A DNA stretch of 64,000 nt from Hydractinia symbiolongicarpus (GCF_029227915.1 NC_079877.1:3348001-3412000); one strand, 5' to 3'; counted from the stretch's first letter, positions 1-9,621 are shown. Numbers and translations: made by a program. Notes: generated by a model from the letters alone, not told the origin.

Positions 1-1660
1 CTCTATTTTTTCAGCGCGCGATAACGGCTAGGATTGGTCCCACAGTAAAAAATGACTTAGTTATCTTAATTTTTAAATAAAGCGTTACCACAGCGCCCAG
101 TGTAATCGCTGAGTTCCAGTAATGATGTCAAATTAAGAAGAATGTTATTTCTTGGAGTCCAATTGTCTCACTTATAACATTTGTAAGGTCAAAGTCCAAA
201 ATCAGTTCAATTAAGTCCCACAGTCAAACGTTTCACAGTTAAAAGCGATGCAACCTAATAATATCCGATTACTATCGCTAAATACATATTGGTACGAATA
301 TGTGACGCAACCGTTGTAACTCAAACGGATTGACATCGTTAGAAAGACAATGAAATGGAGTTTTTGAAACTGTCTCTATATCTTCAGCGCACGCTAACGG
401 CTAGGATTGGTCCCACAGTAAGAAAAGACTTATTTATCTAAATTTTTAAAAAAAGCGCTACCACAGAGCCTAATGTAATGGCTGAATTCCAGCAATCATG
501 TCAAATTAAGACGAATGTTCTATCTTGGAGTCCAATTGTCTCATTTATCACACTTATGAGGTCACAGTCCAAAGTTAGTTCAATTAAGACCCACAGTCAA
601 TCGTTTCACTGTTAGAACGATGCAACCTAGTAATATGCGAAAAATATCGCTAAATACATGTTGGTACGAATATGTGACCCAACCGGTGAAACTCAAACGG
701 ATTGACACCGATAGGAAACCAATGAAATGTACTTTTTGAAGCTGTCTCTATTTTTTCAGCTCAAACTAACGGCTAGGATTGGTCACACAGTAAAAAATGA
801 TTTACTCATCTTAATTTTTAAATAAAGGGCTACCACAGCGCCAAGTGTAATCGCTGAGTTCCAGCAATCATGTCAAATTAAGAAGAATGTTATTTCTTGT
901 AGTTAAACTGACTTATTTATCACATTTAAAAGGTCAAAGTCCAAAATCAGTTCAATTAAGTCCCACAGTCAAACGTTTCACTGTTAAAAGTGATGCAACC
1001 TAGTAATATCCGAATACTTTCGCTAAATACATGTTGGTACGAATATGTGACGCAACCGTTGTAACTCAAACGGAATTATACCGCCAAGAAATCAATGAAA
1101 TGTAGTTTTTGAGAATGTCTCTATTTCTTCAGCGCGTCCTAACGGCCAGGATTGGTCTCACAGTAAAGAAAGACTTATTTATCTAATTTTTTAAATATAG
1201 TGCTACCACAGTGCCTAAGGTAATCGCTGAATTCCAGCAATCATGTCAAATTAAGAAGATAGTTATTTCTTGTTGTCAAAATGGCTCATTTATCACATTT
1301 ATAAGGTCAAAGTCCAAAATCAGTTCAATTAAGTCCCACAGTCAATCGTTTCACTGTTGAAAGCGATACAACTTAGTAATATCGGAAGAAAATCACTAAA
1401 TACATGTTGGTACGAATATGTGACGCAACCGTTGTAACTCAAACGAATTGACACCGTTAGAAAGTCAATGAAATGTAGTTTTTGAAACTGTCTCTATTTC
1501 TTTATCGCGCGATAACGGCTAGGATTGGCCCCACAGTAAAAAATGACAAATTTATCTTAATGTTTAAATAAAGCGCTACCAGTCTAATCGCTGAGTTTCA
1601 GCAAGCATGTCAAATTAAAAAGAATGTTATTTCTTGTAGTCAAAATGGCTTATTTATCAC
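1..1660. repeat. tandem satellite, ~372-bp unit, five copies
   Basis: Five head-to-tail copies begin near 1, 374, 746, 1,120 and 1,491, each with a variant of the phrase 'aacggctaggattgg' followed by 'cacagta'. Copies differ by scattered substitutions and small indels, and the fifth is shortened near 1,580-1,660. No open reading frame is conserved between copies, so this is non-coding satellite DNA. Confidence 0.85.
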
Positions 1661-1944
1661 ACTTATGATAAATGAGCCAATTGGACTCCAAGGAATAGTA
1701 TTCTCCTTAATTCGACATGATTGCTGGAATTCAGCGACTACATTAGGCTCTGTGGTAGCAATTTATTTTTATAAAATTTATATAAATAAGTCTTTTTTTG
1801 CTGTGGGACCAATCTTGGCCGTTAGCACGCGCTGAATAAATAGGAACAGCTTCAAAGACTTCATTTCATTGACTTTCTAGCGGTATAAAACTGTTTGAGT
1901 TACAACGGTTGCGTCACATATTCATACCAACATGTATTTAGCGA
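1661..1944 (-). repeat. inverted copy of the 372-bp satellite
   Basis: The reverse complement of the preceding satellite resumes here: 'gtgggaccaatcttggccgtta' at about 1,803-1,824 mirrors the direct copies, and 'ttcataccaacatgtattta' near 1,921 mirrors the segment at about 1,030. The head-to-head join lies near 1,660-1,665. Confidence 0.75.
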
Positions 1945-1950
1945 TTGTTT

Positions 1951-2638
1951 TAGTGGTGAAAAAATAATTTAAAATATCGGTCGGGAAATGAGTTTACTCC
2001 CTGTGTACTTTCTTTGTATACTTTTGACTATACGGACCGAGTCCGGGATTTAGGGGAAATCGCGGGTTTTTGTTTGCCGGCGAGTAATCTTCTTTCATTC
2101 AGCGTCTCATCAAAAATGAAAATTTTTTTGAAAACTACAAGTCTCATGCGCTTTACTGGTGAAAAAATGATTTAAAAAATCGTTCGGGAAATGATTTTAC
2201 TCCCTGAGTACTTCCTTTGTATACTTTTGACTATACGGACCGAGTCCGGGATTTAGGGGAAATCGCGGGTTTTTGTTTGCCGGCGATTAATCTTTTTTCA
2301 TTCAGCGTCTCATCAAAAATGAAAACATTTTTGAAAACTACAAGTCTCATGCGTTTTAGTGGTGAAGAAATGATTTAAAAAATCGTTCTGAAAATGAGTT
2401 TACTCCCTGGGTACATCCTTTGTATACATTCGACTAGACGGGCCAAGCCCGGGATTTACGGAAAATCGCGGGTTTTCGTTTGCCGGCGATTAAACCTCTT
2501 TCATTCAGCGTCTCATCAAAAATGAAAACACTTTTGAAAACTACAAGTCTCATGCATTTTAGTGGTGAAAGAATGATTTAAAATATCGTTCGGGAAATGA
2601 GTTTACTCCCTGAGTACTTCCTTTGTATACTTTTGACA
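1951..2638. repeat. second tandem satellite, ~205-bp unit
   Basis: Three full copies and one partial copy start near 1,951, 2,156, 2,361 and 2,566. Shared phrases include 'tttactccctg', 'gtatacttttgac' and 'gcgtctcatcaaaaatg'. The last copy is cut at about 2,638, where the tRNA array starts inside a Met tRNA. Diverged relatives of this unit recur at 44,440-44,890. Confidence 0.8.
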
Positions 2639-2696
2639 TTCGATCCACCAACCTCTAGGTTATGGTCCCAGCACGCTTCCTCTGCGCCACTCTGCT
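2639..2696 (-). pseudogene. truncated initiator tRNA-Met at array edge
   Basis: Matches the initiator Met genes of the array from the 5' acceptor strand through the CAT anticodon to the T arm. It is then cut at about 2,638, where satellite sequence takes over, so the 3' acceptor strand is missing. Confidence 0.8.
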
Positions 2697-2784
2697 GAAG
2701 GTAGGTAAGCTGAAATGTGTCTGATGTAAGGTGTAGTTTAGTATTGCGAACAGCACTCGAACTATGACATTTTTAGCATTTCCA

Positions 2785-2857
2785 GGGGGATTATCTCACA
2801 TGGTAGAGCGCTCGCTTTGCATGCGAGAGGTACCGGGATCGATGCCCGGATCCTCCA
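2785..2857 (+). tRNA. tRNA-Ala(TGC), unit 1
   Basis: 73-nt cloverleaf with anticodon TGC. The D-arm reads TTATCTCA where other units have TTAGCTCA, a change inside the A-box promoter that could lower Pol III activity. Confidence 0.85.
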
Positions 2858-2948
2858 AGACGATGTTTTTAATTTATTTATTTTTACACTAATTTCAGTA
2901 GTTGCCAATGATCATAAGAGGATTTATGATGCTCCTAAGATTACCTGG

Positions 2949-2949
2949 T

Positions 2950-2984
<35 letters not shown>
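2949..2984. repeat. (AAT)n microsatellite, ~11 copies, unit 1
   Basis: Pure trinucleotide run in the Ala-Asp spacer. It is the same locus that varies in copy number in every unit. Confidence 0.9.
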
Positions 2985-2985
<1 letters not shown>

Positions 2986-3128
2986 AAACCGCGCTGCATA
3001 TGTCTAGAGCATTTCTTGCTGTTTAATTTCGCATTGACAATATACACAGTTTCAGCTTTTAACATGATCGACCGTGTGGCATTCGGGCATTGACGCCATC
3101 GCGAACATATTATTTAAATATGAACTCG

Positions 3129-3200
3129 TCCTCGGTAGTATAGTGGTAAGTATCCCCGCCTGTCACGCGGGAGACCGGGGTTCGATTCCCCGCCGGGGAG
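3129..3200 (+). tRNA. tRNA-Asp(GTC), unit 1
   Basis: 72-nt cloverleaf, anticodon GTC in loop CTGTCAC, acceptor TCCTCGG/CCGGGGA with discriminator G. A T-rich Pol III terminator follows directly. Confidence 0.95.
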
Positions 3201-3267
3201 GTTCTTTTTATCTTGTTTCGTTTCACGTCAGTAGCGTTCGCGGGATTGTCCGGGAAGACAGATTTAC

Positions 3268-3340
3268 GCCCGGTTAGCTCAGTCGGTAGAGCATCAGACT
3301 TTTAATCTGAGGGTCGCGGGTTCGAGTCCCACATCGGGCG
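3268..3340 (+). tRNA. tRNA-Lys(TTT), unit 1
   Basis: 73-nt cloverleaf, anticodon TTT in loop CTTTTAA, acceptor GCCCGGT/ATCGGGC. The T-stem has one C-A mismatch (GCGGG/CCCAC). Confidence 0.93.
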
Positions 3341-3447
3341 TAACAATTATTTGGTACGATGGTGAACTAACTTTCACCACAATGTCTTATCGAAAGAGGA
3401 TGAATAACGTAACATTTGCGGAGTGGCAAAGGCGAAGCAAGCTTGAT

Positions 3448-3520
3448 GGGGAACTAGCTCAGATGGTAGAGCCCTCGCTTAGCATGCGAGAGGTACCGGG
3501 ATCGATGCCTGGGTTCTCCA
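3448..3520 (+). tRNA. tRNA-Ala(AGC), unit 1
   Basis: 73 nt, anticodon AGC, acceptor GGGGAAC/GTTCTCC. It reads GAGCCCTC where other units have GAGCGCTC. Confidence 0.92.
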
Positions 3521-3588
3521 ATACCTTTTCCATAGGCGTAAAATAAATGAAATTTGCGCAGAGCAATTTGCAGCAGCGTTCGTGTCAT

Positions 3589-3704
3589 GTCGGGATGGCC
3601 GAGCGGTCTAGGGCGCCAGACTCAAGACAAAATGTTCTTCCAATTATCGCGTGGAGAATTCTGGTCCTCGAATGAGGGCGTGGGTTTGAATCCCACTTCC
3701 GACA
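3589..3704 (+). tRNA. tRNA-Leu(CAA) with intron, unit 1
   Basis: 116-nt gene with a long variable arm (type II) and anticodon CAA followed by a 32-nt intron at about 3,627-3,658, the standard position after base 37. The T-loop reads TTTGAAT. Confidence 0.93.
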
Positions 3705-3745
3705 ACCTTTCCCTGCCACACAAAATTTTAGGCCTAAAATGCAAG

Positions 3746-3839
3746 TCCACCGAGCCGGATTTGAACCAGCGACCTAAGGATGCCTGAGTGGTATAAGTTC
3801 GTCTACAGTCCTCCGCTCTACCAACTGAGCTATCGGTGG
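3746..3839 (-). tRNA. tRNA-Tyr(GTA) with intron, unit 1
   Basis: 94-nt gene, acceptor CCACCGA/TCGGTGG, anticodon GTA, with an intron of about 21 nt after base 37 as in other animal Tyr tRNAs. Confidence 0.93.
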
Positions 3840-3932
3840 ATGTAGCATCGTAGAGTTCTTGTGCAGGACTATGCAGGTCATGTAACGTTTGTAGTATGAC
3901 GTGGTTTTTAAAATGATGCGATAGCTCGCACG

Positions 3933-4004
3933 TAGCAGAGGGTGGTTTCGATCCACCGACCTCTGGGTTATGGGCCCAGCACGCTTCCTCTGCGCCACTC
4001 TGCT
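3933..4004 (-). tRNA. initiator tRNA-Met(CAT), unit 1
   Basis: 72 nt, starts AGCAGAG, anticodon CAT with the GGGCCCATAACCC stem-loop, and T-loop ATCGAAA in place of TTCGAAA. These are hallmarks of the eukaryotic initiator. Confidence 0.95.
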
Positions 4005-4092
4005 GAAGGTAGGTAAGCTGAAATGTGTCTGATGTAAGGTGTAGTTTAGTATTGCGAACGGCACTCGAACTATGACCTTTTTAACTTTTCCA

Positions 4093-4165
4093 GGGCGATT
4101 AGCTCACATGGTAGAGCGCTCGCTTTGCATGCGAGAGGTTCCGGGATCGATGCCCGGATCCTCCA
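4093..4165 (+). tRNA. tRNA-Ala(TGC), unit 2
   Basis: Anticodon TGC. The acceptor 5' strand reads GGGCGAT against ATCCTCC, giving one C-C mismatch. Confidence 0.88.
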
Positions 4166-4257
4166 AGACGATGTTTTTAATTTATTTATTTTTATACTAA
4201 TTTCAGTAGTTGCCAATGGTCATAAGAGGATTTATGATGCTCCTAAGATTACCTGGT

Positions 4258-4258
<1 letters not shown>

Positions 4259-4288
<30 letters not shown>
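4259..4288. repeat. (AAT)n microsatellite, unit 2
   Basis: About 10 copies at the equivalent spacer position. Confidence 0.88.
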
Positions 4289-4290
<2 letters not shown>

Positions 4291-4433
4291 AAACCGCGCT
4301 GCATATGTCTAGAGCATTTCTTGCTGTTTAATTTCGCATTGACAATATAAACAGTTTCAGCTTTTAACATGATCGACCGTGTGGCATTCGGGTATTGACG
4401 CCATCGCGAACATATTATTTAATTATGAACTCG

Positions 4434-4505
4434 TCCTCGGTAGTATAGTGGTAAGTATCCCCGCCTGTCACGCGGGAGACCGGGGTTCGATTCCCCGCCG
4501 GGGAG
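4434..4505 (+). tRNA. tRNA-Asp(GTC), unit 2
   Basis: Identical to the unit 1 gene, anticodon GTC. Confidence 0.95.
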
Positions 4506-4578
4506 GTTCTTTTTATCTTGTCAATGTTTCGTTTCACGTCAGTAGCGTTCGCGGGACTGTCCGGGAAGACAGATTAAC

Positions 4579-4651
4579 GCCCGGTTAGCTCAGTCGGTAG
4601 AGCATCAGACTTTTAATCTGAGGGTCGCGGGTTCGAGTCCCACATCGGGCG
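4579..4651 (+). tRNA. tRNA-Lys(TTT), unit 2
   Basis: Identical to the unit 1 gene, with CCCAC on the 3' side of the T-stem. Confidence 0.93.
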
Positions 4652-4758
4652 TAACAATTATTTGGTACGATGGTGAACTAACTTTCACCACAATGTCTTA
4701 TCGAAAGAGGATGAATAACGTAACATTTGCGGAGTGGCAAAGGCGAAGCAAACTTGAT

Positions 4759-4831
4759 GGGGAACTAGCTCAGATGGTAGAGCGCTCGCTTAGCATGCGA
4801 GAGGTACCGGGATCGATGCCTGGGTTCTCCA
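4759..4831 (+). tRNA. tRNA-Ala(AGC), unit 2
   Basis: Anticodon AGC with a fully paired anticodon stem (CTCGC/GCGAG). Confidence 0.93.
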
Positions 4832-4899
4832 ATACCTTTTCCATAGGCGTAAAATAAATGAAATTTGCGCAGAGCAATTTGCAGCAGCGTGCGTGTCAT

Positions 4900-5015
4900 G
4901 TCGGGATGGCCGAGCGGTCTAGGGCGCCAGACTCAAGACAAAATGTTCTTCCAATTATCGCGTGGAGAATTCTGGTCCTCGAATGAGGGCGTGGGTTCGA
5001 ATCCCACTTCCGACA
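4900..5015 (+). tRNA. tRNA-Leu(CAA) with intron, unit 2
   Basis: Same 32-nt intron as unit 1. The T-loop is the normal TTCGAAT. Confidence 0.93.
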
Positions 5016-5056
5016 ACTTTTCCCTGCCACACAAAATTTTAGGCCTAAAATGCAAG

Positions 5057-5150
5057 TCCACCGAGCCGGATTTGAACCAGTGACCTAAGGATGCCTGAGT
5101 GGTATAAGTTCGTCTACAGTCCTCCGCTCTACCAACTGAGCTATCGGTGG
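5057..5150 (-). tRNA. tRNA-Tyr(GTA) with intron, unit 2
   Basis: Anticodon GTA. The T-arm region carries one G-to-A change relative to unit 1. Confidence 0.92.
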
Positions 5151-5243
5151 ATGTAGCATCGTAGAGTTCTTGTGCAGGACTATGCAGGTCATGTAACGTT
5201 TGTAGTATGACGTTGTTTTTAAAATGATGCGATAGCTCGCACG

Positions 5244-5315
5244 TAGCAGAGGGTGGTTTCGATCCACCGACCTCTGGGTTATGGGCCCAGCACGCTTCCT
5301 CTGCGCCACTCTGCT
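5244..5315 (-). tRNA. initiator tRNA-Met(CAT), unit 2
   Basis: Same as the unit 1 initiator. Confidence 0.95.
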
Positions 5316-5403
5316 GAAGGTAGGTAAGCTGAAATGTGTCTGATGTAAGGTGTAGTTTAGTATTGCGAACGGCACTCGAACTATGACCTTTTTAACTTTT
5401 CCA

Positions 5404-5476
5404 GGGCGATTAGCTCACATGGTAGAGCGCTCGCTTTGCATGCGAGAGGTACCGGGATCGATGCCCGGATCCTCCA
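5404..5476 (+). tRNA. tRNA-Ala(TGC), unit 3
   Basis: Anticodon TGC, with the GGGCGAT acceptor variant shared with unit 2. Confidence 0.88.
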
Positions 5477-5568
5477 AGACGATGTTTTTAATTTATTTAT
5501 TTTTATACTAATTTCAGTAGTTGCCAATGGTCATAAGAGGATTTATGATGCTCCTAAGATTACCTGGT

Positions 5569-5569
<1 letters not shown>

Positions 5570-5634
<65 letters not shown>
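5570..5634. repeat. (AAT)n microsatellite, ~21 copies, unit 3
   Basis: Twice as long as in units 1 and 2 at the same locus. Confidence 0.9.
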
Positions 5635-5637
<3 letters not shown>

Positions 5638-5780
5638 AAACCGCGCTGCATATGTCTAGAGCATTTCTTGCTGTTTAATTTCGCATTGACAATATACACA
5701 GTTTCAGCTTTTAACATGATCGACCGTGTGGCATTCGGGCATTGACGCCATCGAGAACATATTATTTTATTATGAACTCG

Positions 5781-5852
5781 TCCTCGGTAGTATAGTGGTA
5801 AGTATCCCCGCCTGTCACGCGGGAGACCGGGGTTCGATTCCCCGCCGGGGAG
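5781..5852 (+). tRNA. tRNA-Asp(GTC), unit 3
   Basis: Unchanged Asp gene. The spacer just upstream differs (attttattatg). Confidence 0.95.
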
Positions 5853-5925
5853 GTTCTTTTTATCTTGTCAATGTTTCGTTTCACGTCAGTAGCGTTCGCG
5901 GGACTGTCCGGGAAGACAGATTTAC

Positions 5926-5998
5926 GCCCGGTTAGCTCAGTCGGTAGAGCATCAGACTTTTAATCTGAGGGTCGCGGGTTCGAGTCCCTCATCGGGCG
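5926..5998 (+). tRNA. tRNA-Lys(TTT), unit 3
   Basis: Anticodon TTT. The T-stem 3' side is CCCTC, the form shared by units 3 and 5-7. Confidence 0.93.
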
Positions 5999-6105
5999 TA
6001 ACAATTATTTGGTACGATGGTGAACTAACTTTCACCACAATGTCTTGTCGAAAGAGGATGAATAATGTAACATTTGCGGAGTGGCAAAGGCGAAGCAAAC
6101 TTGAT

Positions 6106-6178
6106 GGGGAACTAGCTCAGATGGTAGAGCGCTCGCTTAGCATGCTAGAGGTACCGGGATCGATGCCCGGGTTCTCCA
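6106..6178 (+). tRNA. tRNA-Ala(AGC), unit 3
   Basis: Anticodon AGC. The anticodon stem 3' strand reads GCTAG and not GCGAG, giving one mismatch. The T-stem is the fully paired CCGGG/CCCGG form. Confidence 0.9.
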
Positions 6179-6246
6179 ATGCCTTTTCCATAGGCGTAAA
6201 ATAAATGAAATTTGCGCAGAGCAATTTGCAGCAGCGTTCGTGTCAT

Positions 6247-6362
6247 GTCGGGATGACCGAGCGGTCTAAGGCGCCAGACTCAAGACAAAATGTTCTTCCA
6301 CTTATCGCGTGGAGAATTCTGGTCCTCGAATGAGGGCGTGGGTTTGAATCCCACTTCCGACA
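6247..6362 (+). tRNA. tRNA-Leu(CAA) with intron, unit 3
   Basis: Carries GACCGAG where other units have GGCCGAG, an A-box/D-arm substitution. The intron is otherwise the same length. Confidence 0.9.
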
Positions 6363-6403
6363 ACTTTTCCCTGCCACACAAAATTTTAGGCCTAAAATGC
6401 AAG

Positions 6404-6497
6404 TCCACCGAGCCGGATTTGAAACAGCGACCTAAGGATGCCTGAGTGGTATAAGTTGGTCTACAGTCCTCCGCTCTACCAACTGAGCTATCGGTGG
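6404..6497 (-). tRNA. tRNA-Tyr(GTA) with intron, unit 3
   Basis: Anticodon GTA. One base differs inside the intron and one in the T-arm (GAAACAG on the + strand in place of GAACCAG). Confidence 0.9.
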
Positions 6498-6590
6498 ATG
6501 TAGCATCGTAGAGTTCTTGTGCAGGACTATGCAGGTCATGTCACGTTTGTAGTATGACGTGGTTTTTAAAATGATGCGATGGCTCGCACG

Positions 6591-6662
6591 TAGCAGAGGG
6601 TGGTTTCGATCCACCGACCTCTGGGTTATGGGCCCAGCACGCTTCCTCTGCGCCACTCTGCT
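6591..6662 (-). tRNA. initiator tRNA-Met(CAT), unit 3
   Basis: Unchanged initiator body. Confidence 0.95.
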
Positions 6663-6750
6663 GAAGGTAGGTAAGCTGAAATGTGTCTGATGTAAGGTGT
6701 AGTTTAGTATTGCGAACAGCACTCGAACTATGACCTTTTTACCATTTCCA

Positions 6751-6823
6751 GGGGGATTAGCTCACATGGTAGAGCGCTCGCTTTGCATGCGAGAGTTACC
6801 GGGATCGATGCCCGGGTTTTCCA
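6751..6823 (+). tRNA. hybrid tRNA-Ala(TGC), half unit 4
   Basis: The 5' half matches the Ala-TGC genes (GGGGGAT start, anticodon TGC). The 3' end (cccgggttttcca) and the downstream spacer match the Ala-AGC genes. The next gene is Leu, with Asp, Lys and Ala-AGC missing. The gene is best explained by recombination between the two Ala genes. GGGGGAT now faces GTTTTCC, so the acceptor pairing is weakened. Confidence 0.85.
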
Positions 6824-6891
6824 ATGCCTTTTCCATAGGCGTAAAATAAATGAAATTTGCGCAAAACAATTTGCAGCAGCGTTCGTGTCAT

Positions 6892-7007
6892 GTCGGGATG
6901 GCCGAGCGGTCTAAGGCGCCAGACTCAAGACAAAATGTTCTTCCACTCATCGCGTGGAGAATTCTGGTCCTCGAATGAGGGCGTGGGTTCGAATCCCACT
7001 TCCGACA
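6892..7007 (+). tRNA. tRNA-Leu(CAA) with intron, half unit 4
   Basis: Normal body. The intron carries 'ccactcatcg', the form also seen in units 5-7. Confidence 0.93.
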
Positions 7008-7048
7008 AGTTTTCCCTGCCACACAAAATTTTAGGCCTAGAATGCAAG

Positions 7049-7142
7049 TCCACCGAGCCGGATTTGAACCAGCGACCTAAGGATGCCTGAGTGGTATAAG
7101 TTCGTCTACAGTCCTCCGCTCTACCAACTGAGCTATCGGTGG
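7049..7142 (-). tRNA. tRNA-Tyr(GTA) with intron, half unit 4
   Basis: Anticodon GTA and normal stems. Confidence 0.93.
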
Positions 7143-7235
7143 ATGTAGCGTCGTACAGTTCTTGTGCAGGACTATGCAGGTCATGTCACGTTTGTAGTAT
7201 GACGTGGTTTTTAAAATGATGCGATAGCTCGCACG

Positions 7236-7307
7236 TAGCAGAGGGTGGTTTCGATCCACTGCCCTCTGGGTTATGGGCCCAGCACGCTTCCTCTGCGCCA
7301 CTCTGCT
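7236..7307 (-). tRNA. initiator tRNA-Met(CAT), half unit 4
   Basis: T-arm and variable region carry two substitutions (+ strand ccactgccctctggg), which disturb one T-stem pair. Confidence 0.9.
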
Positions 7308-7395
7308 GAAGGTAGGTAAGCTGAAATGTGTCTGATGTAAGGTGTAGTTTAGTATTGCGAACAGCACTCGAACTATGACCTTTTTAACATTTCCA

Positions 7396-7468
7396 GGGGG
7401 ATTAGCTCACATGGTAGAGCGCTCGCTTTGCATGCGAGAGGTACCGGGATCGATGCCAGGATCCTCCA
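7396..7468 (+). tRNA. tRNA-Ala(TGC), unit 5
   Basis: Anticodon TGC. The T-stem 3' strand reads CCAGG, one mismatch with CCGGG. Confidence 0.88.
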
Positions 7469-7561
7469 AGACGATGTTTTCAATTTATTTATTTTTATAC
7501 TAATTTCAGTAGTTGCCAATGGTCATAAGAGGATTTATGATGCTCCTAAGATTACCTGGTA

Positions 7562-7590
7562 TTAATAAAAATAATAATAATAATAATACT
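7562..7590. repeat. (AAT)n microsatellite, short and interrupted, unit 5
   Basis: About 6 pure copies after an 'aataaaaat' interruption. The same interrupted allele is seen in unit 6. Confidence 0.85.
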
Positions 7591-7733
7591 AAACCGCGCT
7601 GCATATGTCTAGAGCATTTCTTGCTGTTTAATTTCGCATTGACAATATACACAGTTTCAGCTTTTAACATGATCGACCGTGTGGCATTCGGGCATTGACG
7701 CCATCGCGAACATATTATTTCAATATGAACTCG

Positions 7734-7805
7734 TCCTCGGTAGTATAGTGGTAAGTATCCCCGCCTGTCACGCGGGAGACCGGGGTTCGATTCCCCGCCG
7801 GGGAG
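7734..7805 (+). tRNA. tRNA-Asp(GTC), unit 5
   Basis: Unchanged Asp gene. Confidence 0.95.
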
Positions 7806-7878
7806 GTTCTTTTTATCTTGTCAATGTTTCGTTTCACGTCAGTAGCGTTCGCGGGACTGTCCGGGAAGACAGATTTAC

Positions 7879-7951
7879 GCCCGGTTAGCTCAGTCGGTAG
7901 AGCATCAGACTTTTAATCTGAGGGTCGCGGGCTCGAGTCCCTCATCGGGCG
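7879..7951 (+). tRNA. tRNA-Lys(TTT), unit 5
   Basis: The T-loop starts CTCGAGT and not TTCGAGT, so T54 of the B-box/T-loop is changed. Anticodon TTT. Confidence 0.88.
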
Positions 7952-8057
7952 TAACAATTATTTGGTACGATGGTGAACTAACTTTCACCACAATGTCTTG
8001 TCGAAAGAGGATGAATAACGTAACATTTGCGGAGTGGCAAAGGCGAAGCAAACTTGA

Positions 8058-8130
8058 TGGGAACTAGCTCAGATGGTAGAGCGCTCGCTTAGCATGCTAG
8101 AGGTACCGGGATCGATGCCCGGGTTCTCCA
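8058..8130 (+). tRNA. tRNA-Ala(AGC), unit 5
   Basis: One G of the leading GGGG is deleted, so position 1 would be T opposite C. The anticodon stem also carries the GCTAG variant. It may be weakened or defective. Confidence 0.8.
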
Positions 8131-8208
8131 ATGCCTTTTCCATAGGCGTAAAATAAATGAAATTTGCGCAGAGCAATTTGCAGCAGCGTTCGTGTCATGT
8201 CGGGATGG

Positions 8209-8324
8209 CCGAGCGGTCTAAGGCGCCAGACTCAAGACAAAATGCTCTTCCACTCATCGCGTGGAGAATTCTGGTCCTCGAATGAGGGCGTGGGTTCGAA
8301 TCCCACTTCCGACAAGTTTTCCCT
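8209..8324 (+). tRNA. tRNA-Leu(CAA) with intron, unit 5
   Basis: Normal body. The intron has a 'gctcttc' variant. Confidence 0.93.
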
Positions 8325-8355
8325 GCCACACAAAATTTTAGGCCTAAAATGCAAG

Positions 8356-8449
8356 TCCACCGAGCCGGATTTGAACCAGCGACCTAAGGATGCCTGAGTG
8401 GTATAAGTTCGTCTACAGTCCTCCGCTCTACCAACTGAGCTATCGGTGG
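8356..8449 (-). tRNA. tRNA-Tyr(GTA) with intron, unit 5
   Basis: Anticodon GTA and normal stems. Confidence 0.93.
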
Positions 8450-8542
8450 ATGTAGCGTCGTACAGTTCTTGTGCAGGACTATGCAGGTCATGTCACGTTT
8501 GTAGTATGACGTGGTTTTTAAAATGATGCGATAGCTCGCACG

Positions 8543-8614
8543 TAGCAGAGGGTGGTTTCGATCCACTGACCTCTGGGTTATGGGCCCAGCACGCTTCCTC
8601 TGCGCCACTCTGCT
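8543..8614 (-). tRNA. initiator tRNA-Met(CAT), unit 5
   Basis: Carries one of the two half-unit-4 T-arm changes (ccactgacctctggg on the + strand). Confidence 0.92.
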
Positions 8615-8702
8615 GAAGGTAGGTAAGCTGAAATGTGTCTGATGTAAGGTGTAGTTTAGTATTGCGAACAGCACTCGAACTATGACCTTTTTAACATTTC
8701 CA

Positions 8703-8775
8703 GGGGGATTAGCTCACATGGTAGAGCGCTCGCTTTGCATGCGAGAGGTACCGGGATCGATGCCAGGATACTCCA
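8703..8775 (+). tRNA. tRNA-Ala(TGC), unit 6
   Basis: Shares the CCAGG T-stem change with unit 5 and has a further acceptor change (ATACTCC), so two stem mismatches are present. Confidence 0.82.
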
Positions 8776-8869
8776 AGACGATGTTTTTAATTTATTTATT
8801 TTTATACTAATTTCAGTAGTTGCCAATGGTCATAAGAGGATTTATGATGCTCCTAAGATTACCTGGTAT

Positions 8870-8897
8870 TAATAAAAATAATAATAATAATAATACT
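8870..8897. repeat. (AAT)n microsatellite, short and interrupted, unit 6
   Basis: Same interrupted allele as unit 5. Confidence 0.85.
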
Positions 8898-9040
8898 AAA
8901 CCGCGCTGCATATGTCTAGAGCATTTCTTGCTGTTTAATTTCGCATTGACAATATACACAGTTTCAGCTTTTAACATGATCGACCGTGTGGCATTCGGGC
9001 ATTGACGCCATCGCGAACATATTATTTAAATATGAACTCG

Positions 9041-9112
9041 TCCTCGGTAGTATAGTGGTAAGTATCCCCGCCTGTCACGCGGGAGACCGGGGTTCGATTC
9101 CCCGCCGGGGAG
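9041..9112 (+). tRNA. tRNA-Asp(GTC), unit 6
   Basis: Unchanged Asp gene. Confidence 0.95.
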
Positions 9113-9185
9113 GTTCTTTTTATCTTGTCAATGTTTCGTTTCACGTCAGTAGCGTTCGCGGGACTGTCCGGGAAGACAGATTTAC

Positions 9186-9258
9186 GCCCGGTTAGCTCAG
9201 TCGGTAGAGCATCAGACTTTTAATCTGAGGGTCGCGGGTTCGAGTCCCTCATCGGGCG
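9186..9258 (+). tRNA. tRNA-Lys(TTT), unit 6
   Basis: CCCTC T-stem form with a normal T-loop. Confidence 0.93.
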
Positions 9259-9364
9259 TAACAATTATTTGGTACGATGGTGAACTAACTTTCACCACAA
9301 TGTCTTGTCGAAAGAGGATGAATAACGTAACATTTGCCGAGTGGCAAAGGCGAAGCAAACTTGA

Positions 9365-9437
9365 TGGGAACTAGCTCAGATGGTAGAGCGCTCGCTTAGC
9401 ATGCTAGAGGTACCGGGATCGATGCCCGGGTTCTCCA
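9365..9437 (+). tRNA. tRNA-Ala(AGC), unit 6
   Basis: Same single-G deletion at the 5' end as in unit 5, and the GCTAG anticodon-stem variant. Confidence 0.8.
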
Positions 9438-9505
9438 ATGCCTTTTCCATAGGCGTAAAATAAATGAAATTTGCGCAGAGCAATTTGCAGCAGCGTTCGT
9501 GTCAT

Positions 9506-9621
9506 GTCGGGATGGCCGAGCGGTCTAAGGCGCCAGACTCAAGACAAAATGTTCTTTCACTCATCGCGTGGAGAATTCTGGTCCTCGAATGAGGGCGTGG
9601 GTTCAAATCCCACTTCCGACA
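9506..9621 (+). tRNA. tRNA-Leu(CAA) with intron, unit 6
   Basis: The T-loop reads TTCAAAT and not TTCGAAT, a B-box change. Confidence 0.88.
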
